A stretch of DNA of 64,000 nt, from the NCBI RefSeq assembly GCF_003160695.1, contig NZ_QGDD01000007.1, positions 124,001 to 188,000 of the forward strand, written 5' to 3'. Below, in pieces: positions 7,422 to 18,432 of this stretch (positions are counted from its first letter, which is position 1; the number at the start of each line of letters is the position of its first letter). Source of the stretch: Nocardioides silvaticus (GTDB lineage Bacteria; Actinomycetota; Actinomycetes; Propionibacteriales; Nocardioidaceae). The notes under the pieces were generated by a model, which did no database searches, had not been told where the DNA came from, and saw nothing but the letters and a program-made list of their open reading frames with translations. Made by a program: the position numbers and the translations under genes.

Positions 7422-8788
7422 TGGTTTCGACAAGCTCAACCACCGGGACGGAAGACATCTACGCCGGTGCGTCGGAGACCACCGACGGCAAGGTCTTCAC
7501 CGTCTCCGGTCAGGACTGGGACGAGATCGCGGCCGGTCTCGGCGAGCAGGGCGGCGACGCGCAGGAGCGGGTCGTCGTCAACATGGGTCCGCAGCACCCG
7601 TCGACGCACGGTGTGCTCCGGCTCATCCTCGAGCTCGACGGCGAGTCGGTGACCGAGGCCCGGTGCGGCATCGGCTACCTGCACACCGGCATCGAGAAGA
7701 ACATGGAGTACCGGTCGTGGGTCCAGGGCGTCACGTTCTGCACCCGGATGGACTACCTGAGCCCGTTCTTCAACGAGGCGACCTACTGCCTGGGCGTCGA
7801 GCGGCTGCTCGACATCGAGGACGCCATCCCGGAGAAGGCCAACGTGATGCGGGTGCTCCTGATGGAGCTCAACCGCCTCTCCTCCCACCTGGTCTGCATC
7901 GCCACCGGCGGCATGGAGATCGGCGCGCTCACCGTGATGACGATCGGCTTCCGTGAACGCGAGCTGGTCCTCGACCTGTTCGAGCTGATCACCGGTCTTC
8001 GGATGAACCACGGCTTCATCCGCCCCGGCGGCGTCGCCCAGGACCTCCCCCCGGGTGCTCTCGACGAGATCCGCGGTTTCGTCGCCCTGATGAAGAAGCG
8101 GCTGCCGGAGTACGCCGCGCTCTGCAACGCCAACCCGATCTTCAAGGCCCGCCTGGAGGGCGTCGGGCACCTCGACCTCGAGGGTTGTCTCGCGCTCGGG
8201 GTCACCGGTCCGGTCCTCCGGAGCACCGGCTACCCGTGGGACCTGCGCAAGACCTCGCCGTACTGCGGCTACGAGACCTACGACTTCGACGTGCAGACCT
8301 GGGACACCTCGGACTCCTACGGCCGGTTCCGGCTGCGTCTCAACGAGATGTGGGAGTCGCTGAAGATCATCGAGCAGGCGGCCGACCGTCTCGCGAAGAT
8401 GGAGGGCGAGCCGGTCATGGTCGCCGACAAGAAGATCGCCTGGCCCAGCCAGCTCGCGATCGGCAGCGACGGCATGGGCAACAGCCTCGACCACATCCGC
8501 CACATCATGGGCGAGTCGATGGAGGCCCTGATCCACCACTTCAAGCTGGTCACCGAGGGCTTCCGGGTGCCGGCGGGCCAGGCCTACGTGCCGATCGAGT
8601 CGCCCCGTGGCGAGCTCGGGGCCCACGTGGTCTCCGACGGCGGCACCCGCCCGTTCCGCGCCCACTTCCGCGATCCGTCGTTCAACAACCTGCAGGCGAT
8701 GGGCGTGATGAGCGAGGGCGGCATGCTCTCCGACGTCGTCGTCGCGATCGCCAGCCTCGACCCGGTGATGGGAGGCGTCGACCGGTGA
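7421..8788 (+). CDS. nuoD: NADH-quinone oxidoreductase subunit D
   Basis: 455 residues, the 49-kDa quinone-pocket subunit that pairs with NuoB. Conserved blocks are [11 protein letters not shown] (about residues 57-67), GYLHTGIEK, and the C-terminal SPRGELG and FNNL segments. Homology starts near residue 28. The first residues MVSTSSTTG are encoded by a dispersed GTCGAC-family repeat that begins inside the ATG codon. No better start lies between it and the conserved part, so this N-terminus appears to be a repeat-derived addition. Confidence 0.95.
   Translation: MVSTSSTTGTEDIYAGASETTDGKVFTVSGQDWDEIAAGLGEQGGDAQERVVVNMGPQHPSTHGVLRLILELDGESVTEARCGIGYLHTGIEKNMEYRSWVQGVTFCTRMDYLSPFFNEATYCLGVERLLDIEDAIPEKANVMRVLLMELNRLSSHLVCIATGGMEIGALTVMTIGFRERELVLDLFELITGLRMNHGFIRPGGVAQDLPPGALDEIRGFVALMKKRLPEYAALCNANPIFKARLEGVGHLDLEGCLALGVTGPVLRSTGYPWDLRKTSPYCGYETYDFDVQTWDTSDSYGRFRLRLNEMWESLKIIEQAADRLAKMEGEPVMVADKKIAWPSQLAIGSDGMGNSLDHIRHIMGESMEALIHHFKLVTEGFRVPAGQAYVPIESPRGELGAHVVSDGGTRPFRAHFRDPSFNNLQAMGVMSEGGMLSDVVVAIASLDPVMGGVDR
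7423..7446 (+). repeat. Dispersed TCGACAAGCTCAACCACC-type repeat at the nuoD start
   Basis: The 24-bp element starts with the G of the nuoD ATG and encodes residues 2-9. Related copies lie in nuoG (13000), nuoH (14532) and several intergenic gaps. Confidence 0.8.
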
Positions 8789-9588
8789 TCACCCCACTCG
8801 ACGACAAGACGCTCGGCGAGCTGCGCGAGATCGCGGCCCGCTACCCGGAGAAGCGCTCCGGCCTGCTGCCGATGCTGCACCTCGCGCAGTCGGCGCAGGG
8901 CAAGGTGACCCCGGAGGCCATCGAGGTCTGCGCGGAGATCCTCGACATCTCCCCGGCGGAGGTCAACGGCGTCGCGACCTTCTACACGATGTACAAGCGG
9001 CACGGGGTCGGCGACTTCCACGTCGGCGTCTGCACCAACACGCTGTGCGCGGTGATGGGCGGCGACGCGATCTTCGCCCGGCTGAAGGACCACCTCGACG
9101 TCGGCAACGACGAGGTCGCCGAGAAGCGGCAGGGCGACCAGTACTCCGTGAGCCTCGAGCACATCGAGTGCAACGCGGCCTGCGACTACGCACCGGTCGT
9201 GATGGTCAATTGGGAGTTCATGGACAACCAGACGCCCGAGGGCGCCGTCCAGATGGTCGAGTCGCTCCGCGCCGGCCACGACGTGCGGTCCACGCGTGGC
9301 CCGAGACTGTGCACCTGGCGCGAGGCCGAGCGCGTGCTCGCGGGCTTCCCCGACGGGCTCGTCGACGAGGGCCCGGCCGCCGGGCCGGCCAGCCTCGCCG
9401 GTCTCGAGATCGCGCGCGAGCAGGGTTGGACCGCCCCCGAGGGCGCACCTGCTGCTGCCGCCGTCGGGTCGGCCGACTCCAAGCAGGGCGCGGTCGCCGA
9501 GGCCGACACCTCGCGCGCCGAGGCCGAGACCGTCGACGAGACGTCCGGTGCCGACGAGGCCGGGGCCGAGAAGAAGGAGGCGAAGTGA
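8785..9588 (+). CDS. nuoE: NADH-quinone oxidoreductase subunit E
   Basis: 267 residues. The thioredoxin-like 2Fe-2S domain (cluster N1a) has ligands Cys83 and Cys88 (VCTNTLC) and Cys129 and Cys133 (ECNAAC). From about residue 195 the protein continues into an Ala/Glu-rich tail (ending AGAEKKEAK) absent from minimal NuoE, probably disordered. GTG start overlaps nuoD as GTGA, and its stop overlaps nuoF in the same way. Part of the NADH-oxidising module with NuoF and NuoG. Confidence 0.95.
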   Translation: MITPLDDKTLGELREIAARYPEKRSGLLPMLHLAQSAQGKVTPEAIEVCAEILDISPAEVNGVATFYTMYKRHGVGDFHVGVCTNTLCAVMGGDAIFARLKDHLDVGNDEVAEKRQGDQYSVSLEHIECNAACDYAPVVMVNWEFMDNQTPEGAVQMVESLRAGHDVRSTRGPRLCTWREAERVLAGFPDGLVDEGPAAGPASLAGLEIAREQGWTAPEGAPAAAAVGSADSKQGAVAEADTSRAEAETVDETSGADEAGAEKKEAK

Positions 9589-10895
9589 CCAGCACGCTGA
9601 CGCCGGTCCTCACGGACATGTGGGACGTCGATCGCTCCTGGACGCTGGCGGCCTACGAGGCCAAGGGCGGCTACCAGGCGCTCGACAAGGCCTTCGGCAT
9701 GAGCCAGGACGACGTCATCACCGCGGTCAAGGACTCCGGCCTGCGGGGCCGTGGCGGCGCCGGCTTCCCGACCGGCATGAAGTGGTCGTTCATCCCGCAG
9801 GACAACCCGAAGCCCAAGTACCTCGTCGTGAACGCCGACGAGTCCGAGCCGGGCACCTGCAAGGACATCCCGCTGATGATGGCCAACCCGCACGTGCTCG
9901 TGGAGGGCGTGATCGTCAGCTCCTACGCCATCCGGGCCAACAAGGCGTTCATCTACATCCGCGGCGAGGTGCTCCACGTCATCCGCCGGGTGCAGGCCGC
10001 GGTCCAGGAGGCCTATGCCGCCGGCCACCTCGGCAAGAACATCCACGGCTCGGGCTTCGACCTCGACGTGGTCGTCCACGCCGGCGCCGGCGCCTACATC
10101 TGCGGCGAGGAGACCGCGCTGCTCGAGGGTCTGGAGGGACGCCGCGGCCAGCCGCGGCTGCGCCCCCCGTTCCCCGCGGTCGCCGGTCTCTACGCCAGCC
10201 CGACGGTCATCAACAACGTCGAGTCGATCGCCTCCGTGCCGAGCATCGTCGCCAACGGCGCGGCCTGGTTCGCGTCGATGGGCACCGAGAAGTCCAAGGG
10301 CTACGGGATCTTCTCGCTGTCCGGGCACGTCCAGAAGCCGGGACAGTACGAGGCTCCGCTCGGCATCACCCTGCGCCAGCTGCTCGAGCTCGCGGGCGGC
10401 GTGCGCGCGGGACACGACCTCAAGTTCTGGACGCCCGGCGGCTCCAGCACGCCGCTGCTGACCGCCGAGCACCTCGACGTCCCGCTCGACTTCGAGGGGG
10501 TAGGGGCCGCCGGCTCGATGCTCGGCACCCGGGCCCTGCAGATCTTCGACGACAGCGTCTGCGTCGTCCGCGCCGTGCTGCGCTGGACGGAGTTCTACAA
10601 GCACGAGTCGTGCGGCAAGTGCACCCCGTGCCGTGAGGGCACCTGGTGGCTGGTGCAGACGCTGGCCCGGCTGGAGAAGGGGCAGGGCAACGAGGCCGAC
10701 CTCGACCTGCTCCTCGACCAGTGCGACAACATCTTGGGTCGCTCCTTCTGCGCGCTCGGCGACGGTGCGACCAGCCCGATCTCGAGCTCGATCCAGTACT
10801 TCCGCGACGAGTACCTCGCCCACCTCACCCAGGGCGGCTGCCCGTTCGACCCCGAGCGGTCGACCGCCTGGGCGGGCCAGGAGGTGACGGCATGA
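9585..10895 (+). CDS. nuoF: NADH-quinone oxidoreductase subunit F
   Basis: 436 residues. This subunit binds NADH, FMN and cluster N3. The FMN/NADH glycine-rich motif [10 protein letters not shown] is at 55-64, and the 4Fe-4S ligands are Cys343, Cys346 and Cys349 (SCGKCTPC) with Cys389 (SFCALGD). Length and motif order match the family. GTG start and ATGA overlap with nuoG. Confidence 0.96.
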   Translation: MTSTLTPVLTDMWDVDRSWTLAAYEAKGGYQALDKAFGMSQDDVITAVKDSGLRGRGGAGFPTGMKWSFIPQDNPKPKYLVVNADESEPGTCKDIPLMMANPHVLVEGVIVSSYAIRANKAFIYIRGEVLHVIRRVQAAVQEAYAAGHLGKNIHGSGFDLDVVVHAGAGAYICGEETALLEGLEGRRGQPRLRPPFPAVAGLYASPTVINNVESIASVPSIVANGAAWFASMGTEKSKGYGIFSLSGHVQKPGQYEAPLGITLRQLLELAGGVRAGHDLKFWTPGGSSTPLLTAEHLDVPLDFEGVGAAGSMLGTRALQIFDDSVCVVRAVLRWTEFYKHESCGKCTPCREGTWWLVQTLARLEKGQGNEADLDLLLDQCDNILGRSFCALGDGATSPISSSIQYFRDEYLAHLTQGGCPFDPERSTAWAGQEVTA

Positions 10896-13384
10896 CGACC
10901 ACTCCCGAGAAGGCGGCGGCCGGCGAGGTCGAGCGGACCGACCTGGTCAACGTGACGATCGACGGCATCCAGGTCGCCGTGCCGAAGGACACCCTGGTCA
11001 TCCGCGCCGCCGAGCAGGTCGGCGTCCAGGTCCCGCGGTTCTGCGACCACCCGCTGCTCGCGCCGGTCGGCGCCTGCCGGCAGTGCCTGGTCGACGTGCC
11101 GGACGCGGGCAACGGTCGCGGCTTCCCCAAGCCGCAGGCCTCGTGCACGCTCCCCGTCGCCGAGGGCATGGTCGTCAACACGCAGGCCACCAGCCCGGTC
11201 GCCGACAAGGCGCAGCAGGGCGTGATGGAGTTCCTGCTCATCAACCATCCGCTGGACTGCCCGGTCTGCGACAAGGGCGGTGAGTGCCCGCTGCAGAACC
11301 AGGCGATGTCCAACGGTCGCGCCGAGTCGCGGTTCTCCGGCGGCGACGAGGGGATCGCCCCCGCCATCAAGCGCACCTTCCCGAAGCCGATCAACCTCTC
11401 GCCGATCGTGCTGCTCGACCGCGAGCGGTGCATCGTCTGCCAGCGGTGCACCCGGTTCGCCGACGAGATCGCCGGCGACCCGTTCATCGAGCTCCTCGAG
11501 CGTGGCGCCCAGCAGCAGATCGGCATCGCGGAGGACGCGCCGTTCCTGTCGTACTTCTCCGGCAACGTCATCCAGATCTGCCCCGTCGGCGCGCTGACCT
11601 CGGAGGCCTACCGCTTCCGGTCCCGTCCGTTCGACCTGGTGTCGGCCCCGGCCGTCGCCGAGCACGACGCCTGCGGCTCCGCGATCCGCGTCGACCACCG
11701 GCGCGGCCAGGTGATGCGCCGGCTGGCCGGCAACGACCCCGAGGTCAACGAGGAGTGGATCACCGACAAGGACCGCTTCGCGTTCACCTACGCCCACCTG
11801 GACGACCGGATCACCTACCCGCAGGTCCGGGACACCGACGGCAACCTGCGTCCGGCGTCGTGGCCCGAGGCGTTCGCCGTCGCGGCGCGCGGCCTCGCCG
11901 CCGCCAAGGACGCCGGCGGTGTCGGTGTGCTGACCGGCGGCCGGCTCACGGCCGAGGACGCCTACGCCTACAGCAAGTTCGCGCGGGTGGCGCTCGGCAC
12001 CAACGACATCGACTTCCGCGCGCGGCCGCTCTCGGCCGAGGAGACCTCGTTCCTCGCCGCGCAGGTGGTGCTGACAACCCCGGGCAACGGGGGCGTGACG
12101 TACGACGACCTCGAGTCCGCCTCGAAGGTGGTGCTCGTCGGGCTGGAGCCCGAGGACGAGGCGGGTGCGATCTTCCTGCGGCTGCGCAAGGCGGTGCTCG
12201 CCGGACGCACCCAGGTGGTCGCGCTGGCGCCGTACACGACCCGGGGGCTGGGCAAGCTGTCCGGCCGGCTGGTGCCGACCGCACCCGGCGACGAGCCGGC
12301 CGCGATCCGCTCCCTCCTCGAGCAGTCCGAGTACGGCATCGACAGCACCGCCGTGGTGCTGGTCGGCGAGCGGCTCGCGACCGTGCCCGGGGCCCTCTCC
12401 GCTGCGGCCGAGCTCGCGGCGAAGTCGGGAGCCCGGCTGGCCTGGGTGCCGCGCCGCGCCGGCGACCGCGGCGCGGTCGAGGCCGGCTGCCTGCCGAACC
12501 TGCTGCCCGGTGGCCGTCCGGTGGCCGACGCGGCCGCCCGGGTCGACGTCGCCACCGCCTGGGGCGTCGACGCGCTGCCCGAGGCCGAGGGACGGGACGC
12601 CGACGCGATCGTCGCCGCGCTGGCCGCCGGCGAGCTCGGCGGCCTGGTGGTTGCCGGCGTCGACCCGCTCGACACCGCTGATCCCGCTGCCACGCGCGCC
12701 GCGATCGAGGGCGCCGGCTTCGTCGTCGCGCTCGACCTGCGCTCCTCGGAGGTGACCGCCCTCGCCGACGTGGTGCTGCCGGTCGCGCCGGTCAGCGACA
12801 AGTCCGGGTCCTTCGTGAACTGGGAGGGCCGCCTCCGCCCGTTCGAGGCCACGCTCAGCAACCCGTCCTCGCTGCCGGACCTGCGGATCCTCTCCGGCAT
12901 CGCCGAGGAGATGAGCCTGGTCTCGGCTGCGGCACCGCTCGGCTTCCGAACGGTTGCCGAGGTCCGCGCCGAGATGGCCCAGCTGGGGCCGTGGGACGGG
13001 GTCTCGACAAGCTCGACCACCGGGGCCCAGCCGGTCGAGCCGTCGTCGTCGGTCGAGCCTGTCGAGACCACCGACGGCGTCGACCACCTCCGGCTCGCCA
13101 CCTGGAAGCAGTCGCTCGACAACGGCCGGATGCAGGACGGCGACAAGTACCTGAAGGCCACGGCGCGGCCGCCGGTCGCGCTGGTGACCCGTGCGGTCTT
13201 CGACGCCCACGGTCCGACGATCACGATCACCGGTGACCGCGGGTCGGTCACGCTGCCCGCCGCGGTGGCCGACGACCTGGTCGACGGTGTGGTGTGGGTG
13301 CCGGCGAACTCGTTCGGCGCCGGCGTTCTCAGCGACCTGGCCTCACCGGGCAGTCGCGTGCGAGTCGAGGGAGGACAGGCATGA
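10892..13384 (+). CDS. nuoG: NADH-quinone oxidoreductase subunit G
   Basis: 830 residues. The N-terminal ferredoxin-like part has a 2Fe-2S site (Cys51, Cys62, Cys65, Cys85), a His/Cys 4Fe-4S site (His119, Cys123, Cys126, Cys132) and a second 4Fe-4S site (CIVCQRC ... ICPVGA). The rest is a molybdopterin-oxidoreductase-like domain without obvious cofactor function. The extra Cys cluster N7 of some NuoG seems missing (DACGSAI). Residues about 703-727 are a Ser/Thr/Val/Glu linker encoded by two inverted copies of the dispersed repeat. ATGA overlaps at both ends. Confidence 0.95.
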   Translation: MTTTPEKAAAGEVERTDLVNVTIDGIQVAVPKDTLVIRAAEQVGVQVPRFCDHPLLAPVGACRQCLVDVPDAGNGRGFPKPQASCTLPVAEGMVVNTQATSPVADKAQQGVMEFLLINHPLDCPVCDKGGECPLQNQAMSNGRAESRFSGGDEGIAPAIKRTFPKPINLSPIVLLDRERCIVCQRCTRFADEIAGDPFIELLERGAQQQIGIAEDAPFLSYFSGNVIQICPVGALTSEAYRFRSRPFDLVSAPAVAEHDACGSAIRVDHRRGQVMRRLAGNDPEVNEEWITDKDRFAFTYAHLDDRITYPQVRDTDGNLRPASWPEAFAVAARGLAAAKDAGGVGVLTGGRLTAEDAYAYSKFARVALGTNDIDFRARPLSAEETSFLAAQVVLTTPGNGGVTYDDLESASKVVLVGLEPEDEAGAIFLRLRKAVLAGRTQVVALAPYTTRGLGKLSGRLVPTAPGDEPAAIRSLLEQSEYGIDSTAVVLVGERLATVPGALSAAAELAAKSGARLAWVPRRAGDRGAVEAGCLPNLLPGGRPVADAAARVDVATAWGVDALPEAEGRDADAIVAALAAGELGGLVVAGVDPLDTADPAATRAAIEGAGFVVALDLRSSEVTALADVVLPVAPVSDKSGSFVNWEGRLRPFEATLSNPSSLPDLRILSGIAEEMSLVSAAAPLGFRTVAEVRAEMAQLGPWDGVSTSSTTGAQPVEPSSSVEPVETTDGVDHLRLATWKQSLDNGRMQDGDKYLKATARPPVALVTRAVFDAHGPTITITGDRGSVTLPAAVADDLVDGVVWVPANSFGAGVLSDLASPGSRVRVEGGQA
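13000..13069. repeat. Inverted pair of dispersed repeats inside nuoG
   Basis: 13000-13023 (GGTCTCGACAAGCTCGACCA and 4 more bases) faces 13050-13069 (CGGTCGAGCCTGTCGAGACC), about 20 bp each with a few mismatches. Both are read in frame as a linker rich in Ser, Thr, Val and Glu. In RNA they would form a hairpin. Confidence 0.8.
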
Positions 13385-14721
13385 CTCCGGACCTGGTGCC
13401 CCTGGCGGCCGGCGAACTGCCCGGCTTCGGCAACGACGTCTGGTGGATCGTCGTCGTCAAGACGCTGATGATCTTCGTCGTCCTGGTGCTGCTCACCCTG
13501 TTCAACATCTGGTGGGAGCGACGGGTCGTCGCCCGGATGCAGCACCGCATCGGTCCCAACGTGCACGGCCCCTTCGGGCTGCTCCAGTCGCTGGCCGACG
13601 GCGTGAAGCTGGCGCTGAAGGAGGACCTGACTCCCAAGGGCGCCGACAAGGTCGTCTTCATCCTCGCGCCGGTCATCGCGACCGTGCCCGCGTTCGTGAC
13701 GTTCAGCGTGATCCCGTTCGGCCCCGAGGTGAACCTGTTCGGCGAGCACACGCCGCTCCAGCTCACCGACATGCCGGTCGCCGTGCTGTTCGTGATGGCC
13801 ATCGCGTCCATCGGCATCTACGGCATCGTGCTCGGCGGCTGGTCCAGCGGCTCGACGTACTCCCTGCTCGGCGGGCTCCGCTCGAGCGCGCAGATGATCT
13901 CCTACGAGGTCGCGATGGGCCTCGCCCTCGTGTCGGTGTTCATGTACGCCGGCTCGATGTCGACCAGCGAGATCGTCGCGGCCCAGGAGGACTGGTGGTT
14001 CGGGCTGATCCTGCTGCCGTCGTTCGTCATCTACACGATCGCGATGGTCGGTGAGACCAACCGGGCGCCGTTCGACCTCCCCGAGGCCGAGGGCGAGCTG
14101 GTCGGCGGCTTCCACACCGAGTACTCCTCGCTGAAGTTCGCGCTGTTCTTCCTCGCCGAGTACATCAACATGGCCACCGTGTCCGCGCTGGCGACCACCC
14201 TCTTCCTCGGCGGGTGGCACGCACCGTTCTGGATCGACGAGCTCTGGGCCGGCGCCAACGAGGGCTACTGGCCGGTGCTGTGGTTCTTCGGCAAGGTCAT
14301 GTTCTTCATCTTCATCTTCATCTGGCTGCGTGGCTCGCTCCCGCGACTGCGCTACGACCAGTTCATGGCGTTCGGGTGGAAGCGGCTGATCCCGATCTCG
14401 CTGATCTGGATCGTCGCGGTCGCGACGATGCGGGTCGCCCGGGAGGACCTCGAGTTCGACCGGCAGACCGCGATGATCGTCGCCGGTGGCCTGCTCGCGC
14501 TGTTCCTGGTGCTCTTCCTCATCCCCGAGAGGGCCGCGACAGGCTCGACCACCGGCGCTGACGGACAGCGGAGCCGGGACTCGCAGCGCAAGGGCGGGTT
14601 CCCCGTCCCGCCGATGCCCGACGGCGGCGCCGTGCAGGGCGCGGCCCGGCCGCTGGTGTTCGCCAGCGACCCCGTGACCACTACCCAGAGCACCGACGAG
14701 CGAGGGACGACCCATGGCTGA
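13381..14721 (+). CDS. nuoH: NADH-quinone oxidoreductase subunit H
   Basis: 446 residues, the membrane subunit that closes the quinone channel. Conserved segments are the amphipathic [15 protein letters not shown] near residue 40, [18 protein letters not shown] with the loop GGFHTEYSS, and [15 protein letters not shown]. Eight helices are expected, and the hydrophobic stretches fit. Beyond about residue 380 lies a 65-residue hydrophilic tail longer than in Escherichia coli NuoH; it begins with a repeat-derived segment (ATGSTTG). Overlaps nuoI by 8 bp. Confidence 0.95.
   Translation: MTPDLVPLAAGELPGFGNDVWWIVVVKTLMIFVVLVLLTLFNIWWERRVVARMQHRIGPNVHGPFGLLQSLADGVKLALKEDLTPKGADKVVFILAPVIATVPAFVTFSVIPFGPEVNLFGEHTPLQLTDMPVAVLFVMAIASIGIYGIVLGGWSSGSTYSLLGGLRSSAQMISYEVAMGLALVSVFMYAGSMSTSEIVAAQEDWWFGLILLPSFVIYTIAMVGETNRAPFDLPEAEGELVGGFHTEYSSLKFALFFLAEYINMATVSALATTLFLGGWHAPFWIDELWAGANEGYWPVLWFFGKVMFFIFIFIWLRGSLPRLRYDQFMAFGWKRLIPISLIWIVAVATMRVAREDLEFDRQTAMIVAGGLLALFLVLFLIPERAATGSTTGADGQRSRDSQRKGGFPVPPMPDGGAVQGAARPLVFASDPVTTTQSTDERGTTHG
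14532..14555 (+). repeat. Dispersed repeat inside the nuoH C-terminal tail
   Basis: 24-bp copy containing GCGACAGGCTCGACCACCGG, read in frame as AATGSTTG at the end of the last membrane helix. Same family as in nuoD and nuoG. Confidence 0.7.
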
Positions 14722-15304
14722 GAACCCCGGCAAGCAGGGCTCTCCTTCCCTGAAGGAGCAGTTCTGGGACCCGGTCGCCGGGTTCGGCGTGACCTTCCGG
14801 ACGATGTTCCGCAAGGTCGTCACCGAGCAGTACCCCAAGGAGAAGCTCCCGACCGCGCCGCGCTTCCACGGCCGCCACCAGCTCAACCGGTGGCCGGACG
14901 GACTGGAGAAGTGCGTCGGTTGCGAGCTGTGCGCGTGGGCCTGCCCGGCCGACGCGATCTACGTCGAGGGCGCGTCCAACGTCGACGAGCCGGACCCCGA
15001 CGGGAACTCGCAGCGGTACTCGCCCGGCGAGCGCTACGGCCGCGTCTACCAGATCAACTACCTGCGGTGCATCCTGTGCGGGCTCTGCATCGAGGCGTGC
15101 CCGACCCGCGCGCTGACGATGACCAACGAGTACGAGCTCGCCGACGACAACCGGCGCGACCTGATCTACGAGAAGTCCGACCTGCTCGCCCCGCTGCTGC
15201 CCGGCATGGAGCAGCCCCCGCACCCGATGCGGCTGGGCGACGACGAGAAGGACTACTACAAGGGCGAGTACAAGGCCGCGGCGGCAGGAGGGGACACCGC
15301 ATGA
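14714..15304 (+). CDS. nuoI: NADH-quinone oxidoreductase subunit I
   Basis: 196 residues, a two-[4Fe-4S] ferredoxin-type subunit (clusters N6a and N6b) feeding N2 of NuoB. Ligands are Cys67, Cys70, Cys73 and Cys77 ([12 protein letters not shown]) and Cys119, Cys122, Cys125 and Cys129 ([12 protein letters not shown]). An amphipathic N-terminus rests on the membrane arm. Starts inside the end of nuoH; stop overlaps nuoJ as ATGA. Confidence 0.96.
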   Translation: MAENPGKQGSPSLKEQFWDPVAGFGVTFRTMFRKVVTEQYPKEKLPTAPRFHGRHQLNRWPDGLEKCVGCELCAWACPADAIYVEGASNVDEPDPDGNSQRYSPGERYGRVYQINYLRCILCGLCIEACPTRALTMTNEYELADDNRRDLIYEKSDLLAPLLPGMEQPPHPMRLGDDEKDYYKGEYKAAAAGGDTA

Positions 15305-16179
15305 CCGCGTTCTGGGTCCTGGCACCGATCATGGTGCTGGCCGCGCTGGGCATCCTGTTCGTGCGCAAGGCCGTGCACGCCGCGCTGCTGCTGGCCGTCG
15401 TCATGATCAGCCTGGCGATCCTGTACGCCGTGCTCGAGGCGCCGTTCCTCTTCGCGGTCCAGATCATCGTCTACACCGGCGCGATCCTGATGCTGTTCCT
15501 GTTCGTGCTGATGCTGGTCGGCGTCGACGCGTCCGACTCCCTCGTCGAGACCATCAGGGGCCAGCGCGCGCTGGCCTGGCTCACCGGTCTGGTCTTCGCC
15601 GTCGTCCTGCTCGTCGGTCTCACCCAGATCACGTTCGGCACCGCGGTCGGCCTCGACGGCGAGGGCGGGGCCAACGAGGGCGGCAACGTCCAGGCGCTGG
15701 CCAACCTGCTGTTCTCCCGCTACGTCTTCGCCTTCGAGGTCACCAGCGCGCTGTTGATCACCGCGGCCGTCGGCGCGATGGTGCTGGCACACCGCGAGCG
15801 GCTCTCGCCGAAGGCCGGCCAGGCCGCGATCGCCGCCCAGCGGGTGCGCGACTTCACCGAGAAGGGCACCCACCTCGGCCCGCTGCCCCCGCCGGGCGTC
15901 TACGCGCGGCACAACGCGGTCGACACCCCTGCCCTGCTGCCTGACGGCAGCCCGGCGCCGGCCTCGGTCTCCCGGGTGCTCGCCGCGCGCGGCTCGGTCC
16001 GCGCGGCCGACACCCTCGCCGACGACATCGACGACATCACCGCCCAGCTCGGCCAGGACGTCGCCACCAAGCCGGAGACCAGCGGCAAGGCCGGCGCTAC
16101 AGCGAGCTCTGAGGAAGATCAGGCCGCGACCAACGGTGACCACGGTGTGCGAGGCCAGGGAAAGGGTGACCACAAGTGA
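15301..16179 (+). CDS. nuoJ: NADH-quinone oxidoreductase subunit J
   Basis: 292 residues. Five hydrophobic helices lie in about residues 1-165, including the conserved [20 protein letters not shown]. The following 125 residues are a hydrophilic cytoplasmic tail (ending KGDHK) that makes the protein much longer than the 184-residue E. coli NuoJ; such tails are known in actinobacterial NuoJ. ATG start overlaps nuoI, GTGA overlap to nuoK. Confidence 0.94.
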   Translation: MTAFWVLAPIMVLAALGILFVRKAVHAALLLAVVMISLAILYAVLEAPFLFAVQIIVYTGAILMLFLFVLMLVGVDASDSLVETIRGQRALAWLTGLVFAVVLLVGLTQITFGTAVGLDGEGGANEGGNVQALANLLFSRYVFAFEVTSALLITAAVGAMVLAHRERLSPKAGQAAIAAQRVRDFTEKGTHLGPLPPPGVYARHNAVDTPALLPDGSPAPASVSRVLAARGSVRAADTLADDIDDITAQLGQDVATKPETSGKAGATASSEEDQAATNGDHGVRGQGKGDHK

Positions 16180-16475
16180 GCCTTACGCCGTACATCGTCC
16201 TGTCCGCGATCCTCTTCACCATCGGGTCGATCGGCGTGCTGACCCGGCGCAACGCGATCGTCGTGTTCATGTGCGTGGAGCTGATGCTCAACGCGTGCAA
16301 CCTGGCCTTCGTCGCGTTCGCCCACCAGCACGGCAACCTCGACGGTCAGGTCGCCGCCTTCTTCGTGATGGTGGTGGCCGCGGCCGAGGTCGTGATCGGG
16401 CTCGCGATCATCATGACCATCTTCCGGACCCGTCGGTCGGCCTCGGTCGACGACGCCAGCCTGCTGAAGTTCTGA
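16176..16475 (+). CDS. nuoK: NADH-quinone oxidoreductase subunit K
   Basis: 99 residues with three helices. The membrane Glu residues of the proton path are present in [16 protein letters not shown] and [11 protein letters not shown]. Length matches the family exactly. GTG start overlaps nuoJ; nuoL follows after 7 bp. Confidence 0.95.
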   Translation: MSLTPYIVLSAILFTIGSIGVLTRRNAIVVFMCVELMLNACNLAFVAFAHQHGNLDGQVAAFFVMVVAAAEVVIGLAIIMTIFRTRRSASVDDASLLKF

Positions 16476-16482
16476 GAGGCCG

Positions 16483-18432
16483 ATGAGTACCCAACTGCTG
16501 CTCACCGCTGCCGCGGACGTCGAGCACCACATCCCCGTGGTCGCACCGGCCGAGGCCGACGGCGCCTTCTCGTTGCTGTGGCTGATCATCGCGCTGCCGC
16601 TGCTCGGTGCCGCGATCCTGCTGCTCGGTGGCAAGTACACCGACAAGTGGGGCCACTACCTCGGCACTGCCCTGCCGATCGGCTCGTTCGTCATCAGCCT
16701 GGTCTGCTTCATCAACGTGCTCGGTCGCGACGAGGGCGACCGGCAGGTCGCGCAGCACCTCTACGACTGGTTCGAGGTCGGCGGCCTCGACGTCGGGATG
16801 GACCTGCTCTACGACCCGCTGTCGGCGATGTTCCTGCTGCTGATCACCGGCGTCGGCTCGCTGATCCACGTCTACTCGATCGGCTACATGGCGCACGACC
16901 CGCGCCGACGCCGGTTCTTCGGCTACCTCAACCTGTTCGTCGCCGCGATGCTGATGCTGGTGCTCTCGGAGAACTACGTGGGCCTCTTCCTCGGCTGGGA
17001 GGGCGTGGGCCTCGCGTCGTACCTCCTCATCGGGTTCTGGCAGCACAAGCCGTCCGCCGCGGCCGCCGCCAAGAAGGCGTTCGTCATCAACCGGGTCGGC
17101 GACATGGGCCTGGGCCTGGCGATCTTCCTGATGTTCGTCACGTTCGGCACGACCAGCTTCAGCGGCGTCAGCGCGCTGAGCGCCGGCGCGTCCGAGACGA
17201 CGCTCAACTGGATCGGCGTGCTGCTGCTCGTCGGCGCCTGCGGCAAGTCGGCCCAGGTGCCGCTGCAGGCCTGGCTGCTCGACGCGATGGAGGGCCCGAC
17301 CCCCGTGTCGGCGCTCATCCACGCGGCCACCATGGTCACCGCCGGCGTCTACCTGATCACCCGCTCGAACTTCATCTTCGAGCTGGCGCCGACCGCGCAG
17401 ACCGCGGTCGTGGTGGTCGCGACGGTGACGCTGCTGTGGGGCGCGATCCTCGGTTGCGCCAAGGACGACATCAAGAAGGGCCTGGCCGGCTCCACGATGA
17501 GCCAGATCGGCTACATGATGCTCGGCGCCGGGCTCGGCGTGGCCGGTTACGCCTTCGCGATCTTCCACCTGCTGACCCACGGCTTCTTCAAGGCCAACAT
17601 GTTCCTGGGTGCCGGCTCGGTCATGCACGCGATGGACGACGACGTGAACATGCGTCACTACGGCGGCCTGCAGAAGCTGCTCCCGGTCACCTTCCTGACC
17701 TTCGCGATGGGCTACCTCGCGATCATCGGGTTCCCCGGGTTCTCGGGCTTCTTCTCCAAGGACAAGATCATCGAGGTCGCGCTGACCGAGAACCTGCTCG
17801 TCGGGATCCTCGCGACGATCGGCGCGGGCATCACCGGCTTCTACATGACCCGGATGATGCTGCTGACCTTCTTCACCAAGAAGCGGTGGGAGGACGGCGT
17901 CCACCCGCACGAGTCGCCCGCCGTGATGACGGTGCCGCTCATCGTGCTGGCTGCGCTCTCCGTGCTCGGTGGCATCATGCTGGCCGGCAACTGGATCGTC
18001 GACTTCCTGAGCCCGGTCGTCGGGCACGTCGAGCACGAGGACCCGCCGCTGCCGGCGATCGTGATCACGATCATCGTGGTCCTGGTGGTCGCCCTCGGTG
18101 CCGGCCTCGCGTTCCTGCTCTTCCAGAAGCGCGACGTGCCGCGTGAGGCCCCGGCCGACGTGTCGTTCGCGGTGAAGGCGGCGCGCGCCGACCTCTACGG
18201 CGACGCGATCAACGACGTGATCGTCGTCCGCCCCGGCAGCGAGCTGGTCACCGCGCTCGTCGAGACCGACCGCAAGGTCGTCGACGGCACCTTCATGGGT
18301 GGTTCGGGCATCGTCCGCGGCATCGGCCACGGCCTGCGCCACGTGCAGACCGGCTACGTGCGCTCCTACGCCCTGTCCGTCCTCGGAGGCGCCTTGATCC
18401 TCGTCCTGACCCTGGTGGCGGTGAACCTCTGA
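16483..18432 (+). CDS. nuoL: NADH-quinone oxidoreductase subunit L
   Basis: 649 residues, the distal antiporter-like proton-pumping subunit. Conserved blocks include LGWEGVGLASYLLIGFW (pump Glu), QVPLQAWLLDAMEGPTPVSALIHAATMVTAGVYL (Lys/His path) and LLTHGFFKANMFLGAGSVMHAM. The C-terminal part (about 540-649) contains the lateral helix region and last helix. Its stop shares one base with the ATG of nuoM (TGATG). Confidence 0.96.
   Translation: MSTQLLLTAAADVEHHIPVVAPAEADGAFSLLWLIIALPLLGAAILLLGGKYTDKWGHYLGTALPIGSFVISLVCFINVLGRDEGDRQVAQHLYDWFEVGGLDVGMDLLYDPLSAMFLLLITGVGSLIHVYSIGYMAHDPRRRRFFGYLNLFVAAMLMLVLSENYVGLFLGWEGVGLASYLLIGFWQHKPSAAAAAKKAFVINRVGDMGLGLAIFLMFVTFGTTSFSGVSALSAGASETTLNWIGVLLLVGACGKSAQVPLQAWLLDAMEGPTPVSALIHAATMVTAGVYLITRSNFIFELAPTAQTAVVVVATVTLLWGAILGCAKDDIKKGLAGSTMSQIGYMMLGAGLGVAGYAFAIFHLLTHGFFKANMFLGAGSVMHAMDDDVNMRHYGGLQKLLPVTFLTFAMGYLAIIGFPGFSGFFSKDKIIEVALTENLLVGILATIGAGITGFYMTRMMLLTFFTKKRWEDGVHPHESPAVMTVPLIVLAALSVLGGIMLAGNWIVDFLSPVVGHVEHEDPPLPAIVITIIVVLVVALGAGLAFLLFQKRDVPREAPADVSFAVKAARADLYGDAINDVIVVRPGSELVTALVETDRKVVDGTFMGGSGIVRGIGHGLRHVQTGYVRSYALSVLGGALILVLTLVAVNL

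Noticed and set aside
10595..14886. Very long open frames antisense to nuoF-nuoI (about 870 and 970 codons)
   Set aside because: They lie opposite well-recognised nuo genes, have Arg/Gln/His/Gly-rich nonsense composition, and result from few stop codons in GC-rich DNA.
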